Assembly: GCF_035594125.1 (NCBI RefSeq)
Contig: NC_087186.1
Span: 1,327,728 to 1,391,727, forward strand
Direction: 5' to 3'
Source: Scylla paramamosain
Lineage: Eukaryota; Arthropoda; Malacostraca; Decapoda; Portunidae
Length of the DNA stretch: 64,000 nucleotides
Made by a program: the position numbers and the translations under genes
In this document: positions 11,252-24,490 of the stretch, piece after piece
How the letters are laid out: each line of letters begins with the position of its first letter
Position numbering within the stretch: position 1 is the stretch's first letter
The notes under the pieces: model-generated
What the model was told of the DNA's origin: nothing
Databases searched by the model: none
Seen by the model: the letters and a program-made list of their open reading frames with translations, nothing else

Positions 11252-13682
11252 AAAATAAATAAATAAATAAATAAAAATCACGTTTTCCGTAATATTGTTT
11301 GGTATTCCCATAAAGTGTTTTGGTGCCTAACATGTTCATCAGCCCTCAAAAGACACGTTTTTGGAAATATATATATTTTTTTTCAATAGATGTTGCTTTA
11401 CATACATTTTGATATCTTTGGTACCTACCTGTAAAAAACACTCAATATACTCGTATACGTTTATGGTTATGTTGTTCCGTTGCTACATGCAGAGTGCTAT
11501 TAAAGCGTTGTTTTGGCACCTAAGAAGCTCAAAAAACACTCATATTAAACGTTTTTTGTAAGTTCTTTTCGTTATTCCATATATGGATTTTTGGCGTTTT
11601 CTTACCTAACAATGTGAATAACACTCAAGACACATGTTTTTGGTTTTGTTTCTAAATATAGAGTGCTATTCACGTGTTTTAGCCTTTTGTTAACTAAAAA
11701 AGGTCAACAACATTTATAATATACGTTTCTGGTAATATCGTTTTAATATATAGGGTTCTTTATGCATTTTGCCGTTTCGTTACCTAAAAAGCTCAAAAAC
11801 ACTGATAAGACACTTTTTTTTTGGGGGGGAAATGTTGCTCTGTTTCTCTATAATGGGTGTTTTTGCGTGCTTTTTATCGTTTTGGTAAGATGCTGAAAAA
11901 CACACAAAAGACACCTTTTTTTAATGTTTTGTATTCCAATAAAGGGTACTAAAACACTCAAAAACATTTAAAAGACACGTTTCTGATAATGTCATTAGTT
12001 TCCTATATTGAGTGATTTGCATGTATTTTGGCGTTTTGGTACCTAACAATGTGATAAACACTCAAAATACATGTTTTTGGTAACGTCATTTTCTTTCTCC
12101 ATATGTTATTCTGCTTGTCTATAAAATGTGTTTTGCATGCGTTTTAACGTTTTCGATAATGAAGCTTAAAGACACTGAAAAAGACACTTTTTTTTGTAAT
12201 GTTCTGCATTCCCATATAAGATGATTTCTATGCTTTTTAACGTTTTAGTGGCTAAAATGATGAAAAAAAAACAGTAAAAAGGCACGGTTCTGGTGATGTC
12301 GTTTTGTTTCCTCATATCTTTGTATTCATTTTGTCATTTTGATACCTAACTGAAAAAAACTTTCGAAACACACGTTTTTTTATCATTTTCTTCTGTTTCT
12401 ACTTATAGAGCGCTATTCACGCATTTTAGCGTTTTGTTACCTAAATCTAATAACACTGATAATACACGTCTCACAATATCGGGTATTTTGTATTTTGCAT
12501 GCATTTTGTCGTTTTTCTATCTAACAAGCTCTAATTTACTGAAATTTTAGCAATGTTTGTCTGTTTTTCCTTAATGTTTTTTTTTTTTTGCCTGCGTTTT
12601 ATCGGTTTCATGCAAAAGAATCTCTTTGTTACCTAACAAGGTGAAAACATCAAAACACAGGCTTAATTTTTTTTATTTTTTATAAATAAAGTGTTATTCA
12701 CGTTTTTTTTTTTTTTTTTTTTTCAATTTTCATACCTAAGGTCAAAATCTCTCATGATAATTTTCTCATAATACACTATCGTTTCAATATGTTTTCGTTT
12801 CCGTTTAATTCAAGTTTGAATTAAAGTTATACTATTTTTTTTTTATGCATGTTTCGTTGTTTAGGTACATAAGTAAAAAAAAAAAAAAAACTGAAAACAG
12901 ACATTTTTGTAATGTTGCTTTGGTTTCCCATGTAAAGATTTTTACATGAATTTTATCGTTATGGTGCCTAGGAAGTTCATAAACACTCAAAAGAAACCAT
13001 TCTGAAATCTCGTTTCTTTTCCCAATATAGGGTACTTTGCATACATTTTGGCGTTCTGGTACCTAAACAATGTGAAAAAAAACACAGAAAATACACGTTT
13101 TTTTTTTTTTTGCAAATATGTTCTGTTTCTCTATACATAGTGCTATTTATGCGTTTAAGCGTTTTGGTACCTAAAAAAAATAAAATAAAAAATCATAAAA
13201 CAGGTTTCTCGTAATCTCCTTTCGTTTCTCTATATAGGGAAAATACAAAATATATTCATTGAATATATCTTGTCGATTTTTTTTTTTTTTTAACAAACTC
13301 AAAATAATCAAAATACTTGGTTTTGGCAATGTTATTTTGTTTTTCCATAGAGGATGTTTTCCACACGTTTTAGCATTTTGCTACGCAATACACACACACA
13401 AAAAAAAAACATGTTTTTGGTAATGGTGTTATCTATGCACATACAGGCTTCTTTCCATGCTTTTTTTTTTTTAGCTTTTTCGTGCCTAAAATGCAAAAAA
13501 CACTGAAATAATACGTTTCTTTTAATGTCCATTCGTTTCCCCCGTATAAGTGGCTTTGCGGACATTTTTCCTTTTTGATACCTAATAATATGAAAAAAAA
13601 AAAACACTCAAAATACACGCTTAGGTAATAATATTCTTTTTCATCATAGAGTGTTATTAACGTGTTTTTGCCATTTGGTACC
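11019..13682 (+). repeat. HOR satellite block 1, forward orientation
   Basis: Tandem AT-rich monomers of about 90-100 bp. Each contains TTGCATGCATTTTGGCGTTTTGG-like text (diverged), a GTACCTAA or GTACGTAA box, AAACACTC, a CACGTTTNTGGTAATGT segment and a CCATATAGGGT segment. Monomers are degenerate, with T-run expansions. The first 1.6 kb is closely related to 44,570-46,160. An (AC)n tract lies at 11,195-11,247. Apparent frames inside are chance. Confidence 0.93.
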
Positions 13683-16600
13683 TTCTTCTTCTTCTTCTTC
13701 TTCTTCTTCTTCTTCTTCTTCTTCTTCTTCATACGACCTGAATCCCACTATATTGCAGGGTCAGTCGCTCGAGTTATCCTTCTCCATCTGTTTCTATCCA
13801 TTGCCTCATCTTCCTGCACTCCCAGCTTGTTCATATCACTCATTATTACGTTTCTCCATCTTCTTCTCTGTCTCCCAACCCTCCTTCTTCCCCTAACCTC
13901 CACCATCAATGCCTTCCTCACTGGTTCTTCCTCTTATTTCCTTATCACGTGTCCAAAATATCTTAGTCGTGTTTCTCTTGCCTTCTCCTTGATATTACAT
14001 ATTCCACACATTCTTCTTATATCTTCACTTTGTCTCATTTCTAACAGTGAAATGCCAGCTATCCATCTCACCATCCTCATCTTCGTTCTCTCCAGAACGC
14101 CTTCCTCTTTCTTCCTTAAAGACCATGTCTCTGCACCATACAGAAGTACTGGTCTCAACACACTTCTGTATATCTTCATTCTCAGCTTCAATGGTATTCT
14201 CTTATCTAAGGTTACTCCACTCACTTCCCTCCATTTTTCTCATCCAGCTTTTACTCTGTCTAACTGCTTTTTCTGTTCCTCCTTCTTCTGCAGTTACTGA
14301 TACTAGGTATTTGAACTCTCTTGTCTGCTTCAATCTTATGCCATCCTCTGTTGTTACATTTATTTCCTCATAACCTTCTCTGTTGCTTACCATTACCTCT
14401 GCCTTGTGTGTGTTCACTTTCATTCCCTTTCTCTCCAGGTTGCCTTTCCATAACAAATATCTCTCCTGTAACTCTTCCACCGTTTCCGCAATGATGACTA
14501 GATCGTCGACGAACAGCAACTCCCACAAGTCCTCATTGTCTCTCACATCCATCGTTATTGTGTCCAACACTATGAGAAAGAGAAAAGGACTCAAAGCTGA
14601 TCCCTGATGGAGTCCTATTTCAACTGGAAAGGATTCCGTTTCCCCATACCTTGTCTGCACTGTTGTTTTTGCTCCCTCGTACATCATTTTCACTAGTCTT
14701 ATCATCTTTTCTGGCACTCTTCTCTTTTTCAAACTCCAGTACAATACTTTCCTAGGCACCCTGTCATACGCCTTCTGCAAGTCCGCAAAACACCAATACA
14801 CTTTTCTGTTTCCCTCTAGATATTTTTCCTGTATCTGTCGCACAATAAATGTTGCATCTACAGTGTTCAATCCCCTTATAAATCCAAATTTGTGGTTGTG
14901 TATTTTGACCATCTCTCTCAGTCTCCCTTCTATCACTCTCTCTAGTATTTTCAGACTATGCTCCAACAGCTCAATACCTCTGTAGTTTTCACAACATCTC
15001 CTTTCTGCTTATACAACTTAACCATTCTACTTTCCTTCCAGTCTTCAGGCATTTTCTCCATGCTCCAAATCTTTTGTAACAATGAGTATATCCACTCCAC
15101 TCCAGACTCTCCCAGTAATTTAATAATTTCTATCGTTACTTCAGATTTTCCTCCTGCCTTGTTAGCTTTTCCCTTCTACTTATGTTTTGTATTGGCCCTT
15201 CCACTGGTAATGTTTCACTTAGTTCTTCACATTGATTTTCCATGTTTAACAGGTTTGAGAAATATTCCTGCCATCTTCTTTTTATGTCCTCTTCCATCAT
15301 AAGAATGTCTCCGTTTTGGTCCTTTACTATTGCTACTTCACCAACATCTTTCCTCATTTCATTTCTTACCTTCGCTACTCTGTATATAGTATTCTCTCCG
15401 TCTGGTGTATCCAGCCTCTCATGCCAGTCTCTGTATGTATTACTCTTTGCTCTGGCTACTGCTCTTTTTGCCTGCTTCTTGGCTTGTCTGTAATTTTCTT
15501 TAGTGGTGTCATTTTCAATGTCTTTCATTTGTTTTAGTGCTAACTTCTTATCCTTTATTGCAGCTTGAACCTCGTCATTCCACCACCATGTATCTTTCTC
15601 TTCTTTTGGTTTCCCACTCGTCTTACCACAAATCTCTGTTGCTTTTGTTACTAATATATCTTTCATATCTTCCCACACCTCTGCTGTTTCTGGTAAGCTG
15701 CCAGTTCTATGTCTTTCCCTTAACGTTTCTTCAACTTTGTTTCTAAATTCATTCTTCTTTTCACTTTTCAGCTCTCAGAATTTAATCTTCTTCTTTCTTT
15801 CTTCTTTCCTTCTCTTCCTTCCACTTTTCATTTTAAAATCTGCTACTAATAATCTATGTTGCGTCACCACTGATTCTCCAGGTATAACTTTGCAATCCAT
15901 TACAAGTCCTTTGTCTTCTCTTCTTATCAGAATGTAGTCAATTTGTGTCTCATTCTGACCACTTTTATATGTAATTAGACGGCTTTGTCTCTTCTTGAAC
16001 CAAGTATTCAGTATTGTAATTTCTGTTGCTTCTGCCATTTCCAGTAATCGTTCACCTTCTACATTTCGTCTTTCGAAACCCATTCCACCTCTTTCATACC
16101 CATTACCACTTTCTTCTACATGTGCATTCATGACTCCAGCTATTACTATTAATTCTGTTCGTGCTATACTTTCTATATACTCTGCAAGTTTTTCTCTAAA
16201 TTCCTCTTTCTCCTCATTTCTGCAACACTGCTGAGGTGCATATGCAGATATAATATGCCATATTTTTCCATCTCTGAGTAGCTTCATTCCCATTAACCTG
16301 TTATTAATTCTTTTAACTTCAGTAACCTGTTCCTGTACATCTGGATGAAGAATAATGCCCACTCCACATTTTTCTTTGTACTTTCTCCAGCATAATACAC
16401 TTTGTATCTTTCTCCTATTTTTCTAGCACTTCCTTTCCATTTAGTTTCTTGGATGCATAGGATTTTGATATTCCTTCCCTGCATTACATCCACTAGCTCT
16501 CTTTCTTTGCCTGTAAGACTTCCTATGTTCCAGTTGCCTATTCTAATTCTTGGCTTCTTTTTCCAGTTCTTGGTCTTGTTTCCCACTATCTTCTTTAACC

Positions 16601-16904
16601 GCAGTCGTGGGTTCTGCGGTACCCTTTGCCCATTTTCCACTGCAACCAAGGATTGTTGCAGCGCGTCGCTTAAGGGACGCCCTAGCCATACTATTGACCA
16701 CAAATAACTCCAGATTCTTTATTTATGTTTGGTCTTGTTTTTAGCGCTCGGTTCACTAGACCTGTCAGCAACCCTCCCCAATTATCCGGGCTTGCAACCA
16801 GCACTGAGTTCGGCTGGCTTGCCCCCGCAGTGGCTGGGTTTGCCCTCCCCCCCCCCAGTGGCTGGAGTCTGCCCCCAAGTGGCTGGGAAGGCAGAACCAT
16901 AAAG
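13683..16904 (-). mobile_element. RTE-clade LINE, near full length, inserted in satellite
   Basis: Minus-strand element whose 3' end is an (AAG)n tail (CTT run at 13,683-13,730 on the plus strand), typical of RTE LINEs that end in microsatellites. The 5' region near 16,800-16,904 is GC-rich with imperfect CAGCCACT-GGGGGC repeats. On both sides it touches one satellite monomer: the left flank ends GGTACC and the right flank starts AAGAGCTTAAAAA, which together reconstruct the E-to-A monomer junction. It therefore inserted into an existing array. Confidence 0.92.
13731..16703 (-). pseudogene. RTE-type endonuclease-reverse transcriptase polyprotein remnant
   Basis: Read downward from 16,703: RIGNWNIGSLTGKERELVDVM and CIQETKWKG (endonuclease N-terminal motifs), IWHIISAYAPQ, then VIAGVMNAHVEE, TQIDYIL and TQHRLLVADFKM. 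The RT part has CFADLQKAYDRVPR (motif A), GLHQGSALSPFLF (motif B) and LLFVDDLVIIAE (motif C). C-terminal blocks are LYGAETWSLRK and RYFGHVIRK. Breaks: frameshifts between 16,703/16,362, 15,678/14,966 and 14,966/14,224, and a stop at 15,775. Two core residues are altered: the usual Asp of the endonuclease GD(M/L)N motif is Val (AGVMNAH), and the FADD-like box reads FVDD. The family normally encodes a protein near 1,000 residues, and the retained span fits that. Confidence 0.9.
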
Positions 16905-18030
16905 AGCTTAAAAAAAAAATAATAATAAAATAAAATAAAAAAAATATATAGTACACGTTTCTCGTAATGTCTTTTAGTTTTCCCATATAGCGTTACTGGC
17001 AGGCATTTTGGCATTTTCCTACGTAACAAGCTCAAAAACACTCTAAATATGAATTTTTGGTAATGTTATTTTCTTCTGCAATAATGATTGTTTTGAATGG
17101 GTTTTAACCTTTTGCTACGTAAGTTCGAAAACACTCAATAGACAGGTTTTTCGAAATGTTGTTTTGTAATCCCATATAGTGTGGTTTCCATGATTTTCTA
17201 TCATTTAGGTGGCCTAGCACGCTTATAAATACTCAAAGGACATGTATCTGGGTGCTTTGCATACATTTTAGTGTTTTGCAAACCTAACAATGTGAAAATA
17301 CTCAAAATACATGTTTCTAGTAATTTATTTAATTATTTTATTTATTTATTTTATTTATTTATTTTTTTTTTTTATTTCTCCATATAGAGTAGATTCAGGC
17401 ATCTTACCGTTTTGGTACCTAAAAAGCTTAAAGACACTCATAATACACGTTTCTTTTAACATTCTTTCGTTATCCCATATAGGGCAATTTCCATCGTTTT
17501 TGTACATAACTTCAGAAATACTCTAAATACTTATTTTTGATTATGTTATTCTCTTCCTACAAAAAAAAAAAGGTGTTTTGCATGCGTTTTAAAGTTTTCA
17601 TACGTAAGAAGCTCAAAAACACTCAAAATACACGTTTTTCGTGATGTTTTGTATTCCCATATAGTTTAATTTTGATGATTTTTTTGCGTTTTTGTGCATA
17701 ACACGCTCATAAACACTTAGACACGTTTCTGTTTTTTTTTTTTTTTTTCGTTTCTTCATATAGGGAGCTCTACATGCATTTTGGAGTTTGATACCTAACA
17801 ATGTGAAACACGCTAAAAATAAATGTTTATGGTAATATTGTTCCGTTTCTCCATATGGAGTGCTATTCAAGCGTTTTATCATTTTAATACATTAGAAGAT
17901 TAAAAACACTTATAATACACGTTTTTCATAATATCCTTTCATTTCCACATATAGCGTACTTTGCATGCATTTTGGATTTTTTGTACGTTAAGAACTTCAA
18001 AAACATTCAAAATACTTGTTCTTGGTAATG
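16905..18030 (+). repeat. HOR satellite block 2, forward orientation
   Basis: Continuation of block 1 beyond the RTE insertion: about 11 monomers with the same GTACCTAA, AAACACTC, CACGTTT and CATATAG boxes, including a T-rich expansion at 17,325-17,375. It ends at CTTGGTAATG, where LINE-J copy 2 is inserted. Confidence 0.93.
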
Positions 18031-18277
18031 GTAGGAGGAGGCAGTAAGACACCTGCCGAAACGATAATTACTCCCAGTGAGGTCTAAAGCACTGTTCAGG
18101 GGGTGCTGTGAACTTATCATTAAACCCAGCTGTGACCTCACTGAACGTTTCCCTTTGTGTCTCACAACACAAGGGGGCAGTCACAGCCTGCCCTCTAAAA
18201 ACAACTCTCTTCCTCCACACAAAACTACAAGCACCTAATAACACACACACCCTTCACTGAAAAATTATAAAATCATC

Positions 18278-19735
18278 ATGCCGACTCCTACACCAGCCTC
18301 GGAGTCCCCATATGGGGAGGGGACCACAAATATCCCCAGATCGGAGTGCCTTTCTGTCGACGACCCTAAGTGTCTTGACACCCCCCTCAACTTTTTCTTC
18401 ATTAACTTCTGCAACATTCGCGGTCTAACATCTAATTTTCAATATGTAGAACACCACCTCTCCTCTTCTAAACCTCATCTTCTTTTCCTCACTGAAACTC
18501 AGGTGTCTGAGGCAACTGACAGTAGCCCCTTTTCTGTTCCCTCCTACTTTCTCTATTCTCATTTTCGATCCAAAACTGGATGCTGCGTTTATGTGCGCAA
18601 TGACTTAACCTGCTCTCGTGCCCACGCTCTTGAATCTTCCGAGTTTTCCACCATCTGGCTACGACTACAGAGTCACTCTCATACTAAATTTATCTGTGCA
18701 GTATACCTCTCACCTAACTCCTCTGACTATAAGAAATTCTTTGACTACTTAACTTCCAAAGTGGAGCACATTCTGACACTCTTCCCTTTTGCAGAGATCT
18801 CCATTCTTGGAGACTTCAATGTTCACCACCAGCTTTGGCTTTCCTCTCCCTTCACTGATCATCCTGGTGAACTAGCCTACAACTTTGCTATCCTCCATGA
18901 CCTAGAGCAATTCGTGCAACACCCTACTCGTATTCCTGACCGTCTTGGAGATACGGCCAACATTCTTGACCTTTACCTGACCTCTAATCCTTCTGCTTAT
19001 GCTGTCACCCTTTCTTCTCCGTTGGGCTCCTCCGATCACAATCTCATATCTTTATCTTGTCCTATCTCTCCAATCCCTCCTCAGGATTCCCCTAAGCAAA
19101 GGTGCCTCTGGCGTTTTGCCTTTGCTAGTTGGGGGGACCTGAGGAGGTATTTTGCTGATTTTCCTTGGAATGACTACTGCTTCCGTGTCAGAGACCCGTC
19201 TTTGTGTGCTGAGCGCATAACAGAGATGATAGTGTCTGGCATGGAAGCATACATTCCTCACTCTTTTTCTCGTCCTAAACCTTCTAAACCTTGGTTTAAC
19301 ACAGCTTGTTCTCGTGCTATACATGATAGAGAGGTGACCCACAAAAGGTACTTAAGCCTTCCATTACCAGAATCTCATGCACTTTATATTTCTGCCCGGA
19401 ACCATGCCAAGTCTGTTCTCCAACTAGCCAAAAACTCCTTCATTAACAGAAAATGTCAAAACCTTTCAAGCTCTAACTCCCCTCGTGACTTCTGGCATCT
19501 AGCCAAAAATATCTCCAATAACTTTGCTTCTTCTTCTTTTTCCCCTCTATTTCAACCAGATGGCACCACTGCTATCACATCTATTTCTAAAGCTGAACTC
19601 TTCGCTCAAACCTTTGCTACAAACTCTACCTTGGGCGATTCTGGGTTGTTCCTCCCTCTCCTCCACCCTCTGACTACTTCATGCCACCTATTAAAATTCT
19701 TCGCAATGATGTTTTTCATGTCCTCGCTGGCCTAA
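18278..19735 (+). pseudogene. LINE-J endonuclease half of polyprotein (copy 2)
   Basis: This 485-residue frame begins at an ATG following the leader. It carries an AP-endonuclease-like domain: [10 protein letters not shown] near residue 42, LTETQ (the conserved Glu) near 72, [13 protein letters not shown] near 100, [10 protein letters not shown] near 176 and SSDHNLISL near 253 (the terminal Asp-His pair). The endonuclease would nick chromosomal DNA to prime reverse transcription. Residues from about 455 onward ([13 protein letters not shown]...) are out-of-frame read-through. Copies 1 and 3 have one more base in the GGGCTTGTT segment near 19,646, so a single 1-nt deletion separates this half from the RT half at 19,681-21,237. 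Otherwise it is open with no stops. Confidence 0.92.
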
Positions 19736-21237
19736 ACCCTCGGAAGGCTTATGGACCTGATGGGGTCCCTCCTGTTGTTCTCCGAAACTGTGCCTCCGTG
19801 CTTGCACCTTGCCTAGTCAAATTCTTTCAGCTCTGTCTGTCAACATCTACCTTTCCTTCTTGCTGGAAGTTTGCCTACATTCAACCTGTTCCTAAAATGG
19901 GTGACCGTTCTAATCCCTCAAACTACCGTCCTATTGCTTTAATTTCCTGCCGATCTAAAGTTTTTGAATCTCTCCTCAACAGGAAGATTCTTAAACATCT
20001 ATCACTTCACAACCTTCTATCTGATCGCCAGTATGGGTTCCGTCAAGGCCGCTCTACTGGTGATCTTGTGGTTTTCCTTACTGAGTCTTGGTCATCCTCT
20101 TTTAGAGATTTTGGTGAAACTTTTGCTGTTGCGTTGGACATATCAAAAGCCTTTGATAGAGTCTGGCACAAAGCTTTGATTTCCAAATTACCCTCCTACG
20201 GTTTCTATCCTTCTCTCTGTAACTTCATCTCAAGTTTCCTTTTTGACCGTTCTATTGCTGCTGTGGTAGACGGTCACTGTTCTTCTCCTAAATCTATTAA
20301 CAGTGGTGTTCCTCAGGGTTCTGTTCTGTCACCCACTCTCTTCTTATTATTCATTAATAATCTTCTAAACCAAACTTCTTGTCCTATCCACTCCTACGCT
20401 GATGAAAGCACCCTGCACTTTTCCACGTCTTTTCAAAGACGTCCAACCCTTCAGGAGGTAAACTTATCACGCAGGGAAGCCACAGAACGCCTAACTTCTG
20501 ATCTTTCTAAAATTTCTGATTGGGGCAGAGCAAACTTGGTATTGTTCAATGCCTCAAAAACTCAATTCCTCCATCTATCAACTCGACACAACCTTCCAGA
20601 CAACTATCCCCTCTTCTTCAATGACACTCAACTGTCCCCATCTTCTATACTGAACATCCTCGGTCTGTCCTTTACTTATAATCTGAACTGGACACTTCAC
20701 ATCTCATCTCTAGCTAAAACAGCTTCTATGAAGTTAGGTGTTCTGAGACGTCTCCGCCAGTTTTTCTCACCCCCCCAGCTGCTAACTCTGTACAAGGGCC
20801 TTATCCGTCCATGTATGGAGTATGCTTCACATGTCTGGGGGTGTTCCACTCATACTGCTCTTCTAGACAGGGTGGAATCAAAAGCTTTTCGTCTCATCAA
20901 CTCATCTCCTCTAACTGACTGTCTTCAGCCTCTCTCTCACCGCTGCAATGTTGCATATCTAGCTGTCTTCTATTGCTATTTTCATGCTAACTGCTCTTCT
21001 GATCTTGCTAACTGCATACCTCCCCTCCTTCCGCGGCCTTGCTGCACAAGACTTTCTTCTTTCTCTCACCCCTATTCTGTCCACCTCTCTAACGCAAGAG
21101 TTAACCAGTGTTCTCAATCATTCATCCCTTTCTCTGGTAAACTCTGGAACTCCCTGCCTGCTTCTGTATTTCCACCTTCCTATGACTTGAATTCCTTCAA
21201 GAGAGAGGTTTTAAGACACTTATTCATCAATTTTTGA
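19650..21237 (+). pseudogene. LINE-J reverse transcriptase half of polyprotein (copy 2)
   Basis: A long open frame (518 residues from ATG 19,681) that is in fact the continuation of the upstream endonuclease frame after the 1-nt deletion. Motifs: NPRKAYGPDGVPP near 20, SNYRPIALISC near 82, QYGFRQGRSTGDL near 117, ALDISKAFDRVWH (motif A) near 151, SGVPQGSVLSPTLF (motif B) near 208 and SYADESTL (motif C) near 238. The second catalytic Asp of the YADD box is Glu here (codon 20,404-20,406 GAA), while copy 3 has YADD. The C-terminal part has LIRPCMEYASHVWG, LDRVESKAFRLI and FSHPYSVHL, then a stop at 21,235. The long frame would translate, but the altered catalytic residue and missing start suggest an inactive copy. 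Confidence 0.92.
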
Positions 21238-21407
21238 CCACTGGTTTGACCCTCTTATGGGACTGGCAATTCAGTGGGCATTTTTTTATTAGATTTTTGT
21301 TACCCTTGGCCAGTGTCCATCCTACATAAAAAAAAAACAAATGTTATTAAGTTGCATGCATTTTAGCGTTCTGGTACGTAAGTAGTTTAAAAACACTAAA
21401 AAGGCAC

Positions 21408-22027
<620 letters not shown>

Positions 22028-23365
22028 ATTTATTTTTTTTTTTTTTTCTTTGTATAGAGTGGTATTTATTTATACGGTTTAGTGTTTTGAAAATCAAGAA
22101 CATTCGTAATAGAAGTTTCTCATGACGTTCTTTCCCTTCCCCATGTAGAATATTTTCCATGCATTTCGACGTTTTTTTTTTACGTAACAAGCTTGAAAAC
22201 ACTCAAAATGCATGTTTTTCGTATTTTTTTTTTTTTGCATAAAAGTTGTTTTGCATGCATTTTAGCGTCAATAGCTGAAAAACGCTCAAAACACATTTTT
22301 TTTTTTTTTTTTTTTTTTGTAATCCTATAAAGGGAGCTTTCCATGATTTTTAGCGTTTTGGTGCCTAACACGTTTACGAACACTCAAATCACATGTTTCT
22401 GGAAATGTCACTTCTTTTCCCTTCATAAAATTGTTACATTTGGTACATTGTTATGTACCAAAACGCAAAAATGCAAGCAAAACGCATGTATTTTTCCGTT
22501 TTGGTACACAAACATTGAAAAAAAAAAAAACTCGTTTTTGGTCATTTTATTGTTTCTTCATAAACGGTGTTTTACATGCGTTTTAAGGTATTGGTACGTA
22601 ACTGGCTCAAAAACAGTCAAAAACACGTTTTTTTTTTTATAATGCTATTTTGTTTTCCTATATAAAGTGCTTTCTATGCTGTTTAGCGTATTGCTGACCA
22701 ACGTGTTCATAAACACTTAAAAGACACGCTTCAAAAAATGTTGTTTCCTTTCACCATGTAGTGTACTTTTTATACATTTTGACGTTTCGATACGTAAGAA
22801 TGTAAGAAAAATACCTAAAATATACGCTTTTTGTAATCTTGTTCTTTTTCTTCATATAGAGTGCCATTCATGTCTTTTAGCATTTTAGTACGTATGAAGT
22901 TTAAAAACACTTATGATCCACGTTTCACGTAATGTCTTTTCATTTCTTCATATAGGATATTTTGCATGTATTTATTTATTTTTTTTTTTTTTGGTGTAAT
23001 AATCTCAAAAACACTTAAAATGCCTTTTTTTTTTTTCTTTTTAATCTTTATAAAGGGTTTATGCATGCGTTTTAGCGTTTTGGTACATAAGTAGTTAGAA
23101 AACACTGAAAAGACACGTTTTTAGTAATGTTTTGTTTTCCCATAACACGCTTATAAATACTTAAAAGACACGTTTCTGAATATGTTGTCTGTCTTTATCA
23201 TGTAGGGTACTTTGTATGGAGTTCGGAATTTTGGTAACAAACAATGTGAAATACACTCAAACCACAAGTTTTGGGGTAATGATTCTATTTTTTTTTTCTC
23301 CATATAGAAGGGAATTCTTGCGTTTTGGTACGTAACAAGTTCAAAAACATTAATAATAAACGTTT

Positions 23366-23524
<159 letters not shown>

Positions 23525-23835
23525 GAGAAATGTCTGTTATAAGTGTGTTTGAGCTTCTTAGGTACCAAACTATATATGAGAAAAAAAAAAAAACAGAACA
23601 TTACAAAAACGTGCATTTTGCTTTTGCATGCATTTTCCCGTTTTCGTGCCTAATAATATTAAAAACACTCGAAACACACATTTTTGGTAGTATTTTTCTT
23701 TTTCTTTATATAGAATGCTTTTTCATTCTTTTTAGCGTTTTGTTACCTAAGAATCTCAAAAAAAACATCCATTATACATATTTCTCGTAATGTCTTTTCG
23801 TTTCCCCATATAGAGTATATATACGTTTTATACGT

Positions 23836-24490
23836 AAAAAAAAATAATAATAATAATGGTAATGTAATTCAGTTTCTACAGAAAGGGTTTTGTCAATGCA
23901 TTTTAGCGTTTTGGTACATAAGTAGCTCAAAAACACCCAATAGACACGTTTTTGGTTTTCTTTTTGTTCATATAGGTAGTTTTCCATGCTATTTAGCATT
24001 TTGGTTTTTAACACGACCATGAACGCTCAAAAAGACGTGCTTCTGGTAATGCAGCTTCGTTTCCCCATAGATGATGCTTTGCACGCATTTTGACATAACT
24101 TTGTGAAAAATACACAAAATACACGTTTTTAGTAATGTTCTGTTCATCCATACGGAGGTTTTAGTATTTAAGAAGCTCAAAAATCCTAATAAAAAGACGC
24201 TTCTCGTAATATCCTTTCGTTTCCCGATATCGGATGATTTGTATGCATTTAGGCCTTTAAGTAGATAACAATATATGTTATCTACTTAAAGGCCTAAAAA
24301 GTGTTAAAAACCAAAACGCTAAATAGCATGGAAAACTACCTATATGAACAAAAAGAAAACCAAAAACGTGTCTATTGGGTGTTTTTGAGCTACTCATGTA
24401 CCAAAACGCTAAAATGCATTGAGAAAACCCTTTATGTAGAAATTGAATTACATTACCATTATTATTATTATTATTTTTTTTTTTATTATT
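23836..24490. repeat. Large inverted repeat at satellite orientation switch
   Basis: A left arm of about 179 bp (23,836-24,014) reappears inverted as the right arm (24,301-24,490) with few differences, including the diagnostic TAGCATGGAAAACTACC text. The 286-bp spacer contains a perfect hairpin (24,248-24,298). Upstream monomers read forward and downstream monomers read reverse, so this is the junction of an inverted segment. Confidence 0.93.
24248..24298. repeat. Perfect hairpin, 23-bp arms with 5-nt loop
   Basis: Arms 24,248-24,270 and 24,276-24,298 are exact reverse complements around the loop ATATA. The arm carries AGGCCTTTAAGTAGATAACA. It lies at the first satellite orientation switch. 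Confidence 0.97.

Larger units (their letters stand above)
18031..21338 (+). mobile_element. LINE-J copy 2, almost complete non-LTR retrotransposon
   Basis: The most complete LINE-J here: about 245 bp of 5' untranslated region, an endonuclease-RT reading frame interrupted by one frameshift, about 90 bp of 3' untranslated region and a short A tail (21,328-21,338). It sits in a satellite B monomer. The left flank ends CTTGGTAATG and the right flank resumes AAATGTTATT, which joined give the normal TTGGTAATGTTATT text. The only possible target duplication is AATG. No separate gag-like ORF1 was seen upstream, so the ORF1 of the family is absent or was lost. Confidence 0.94.
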
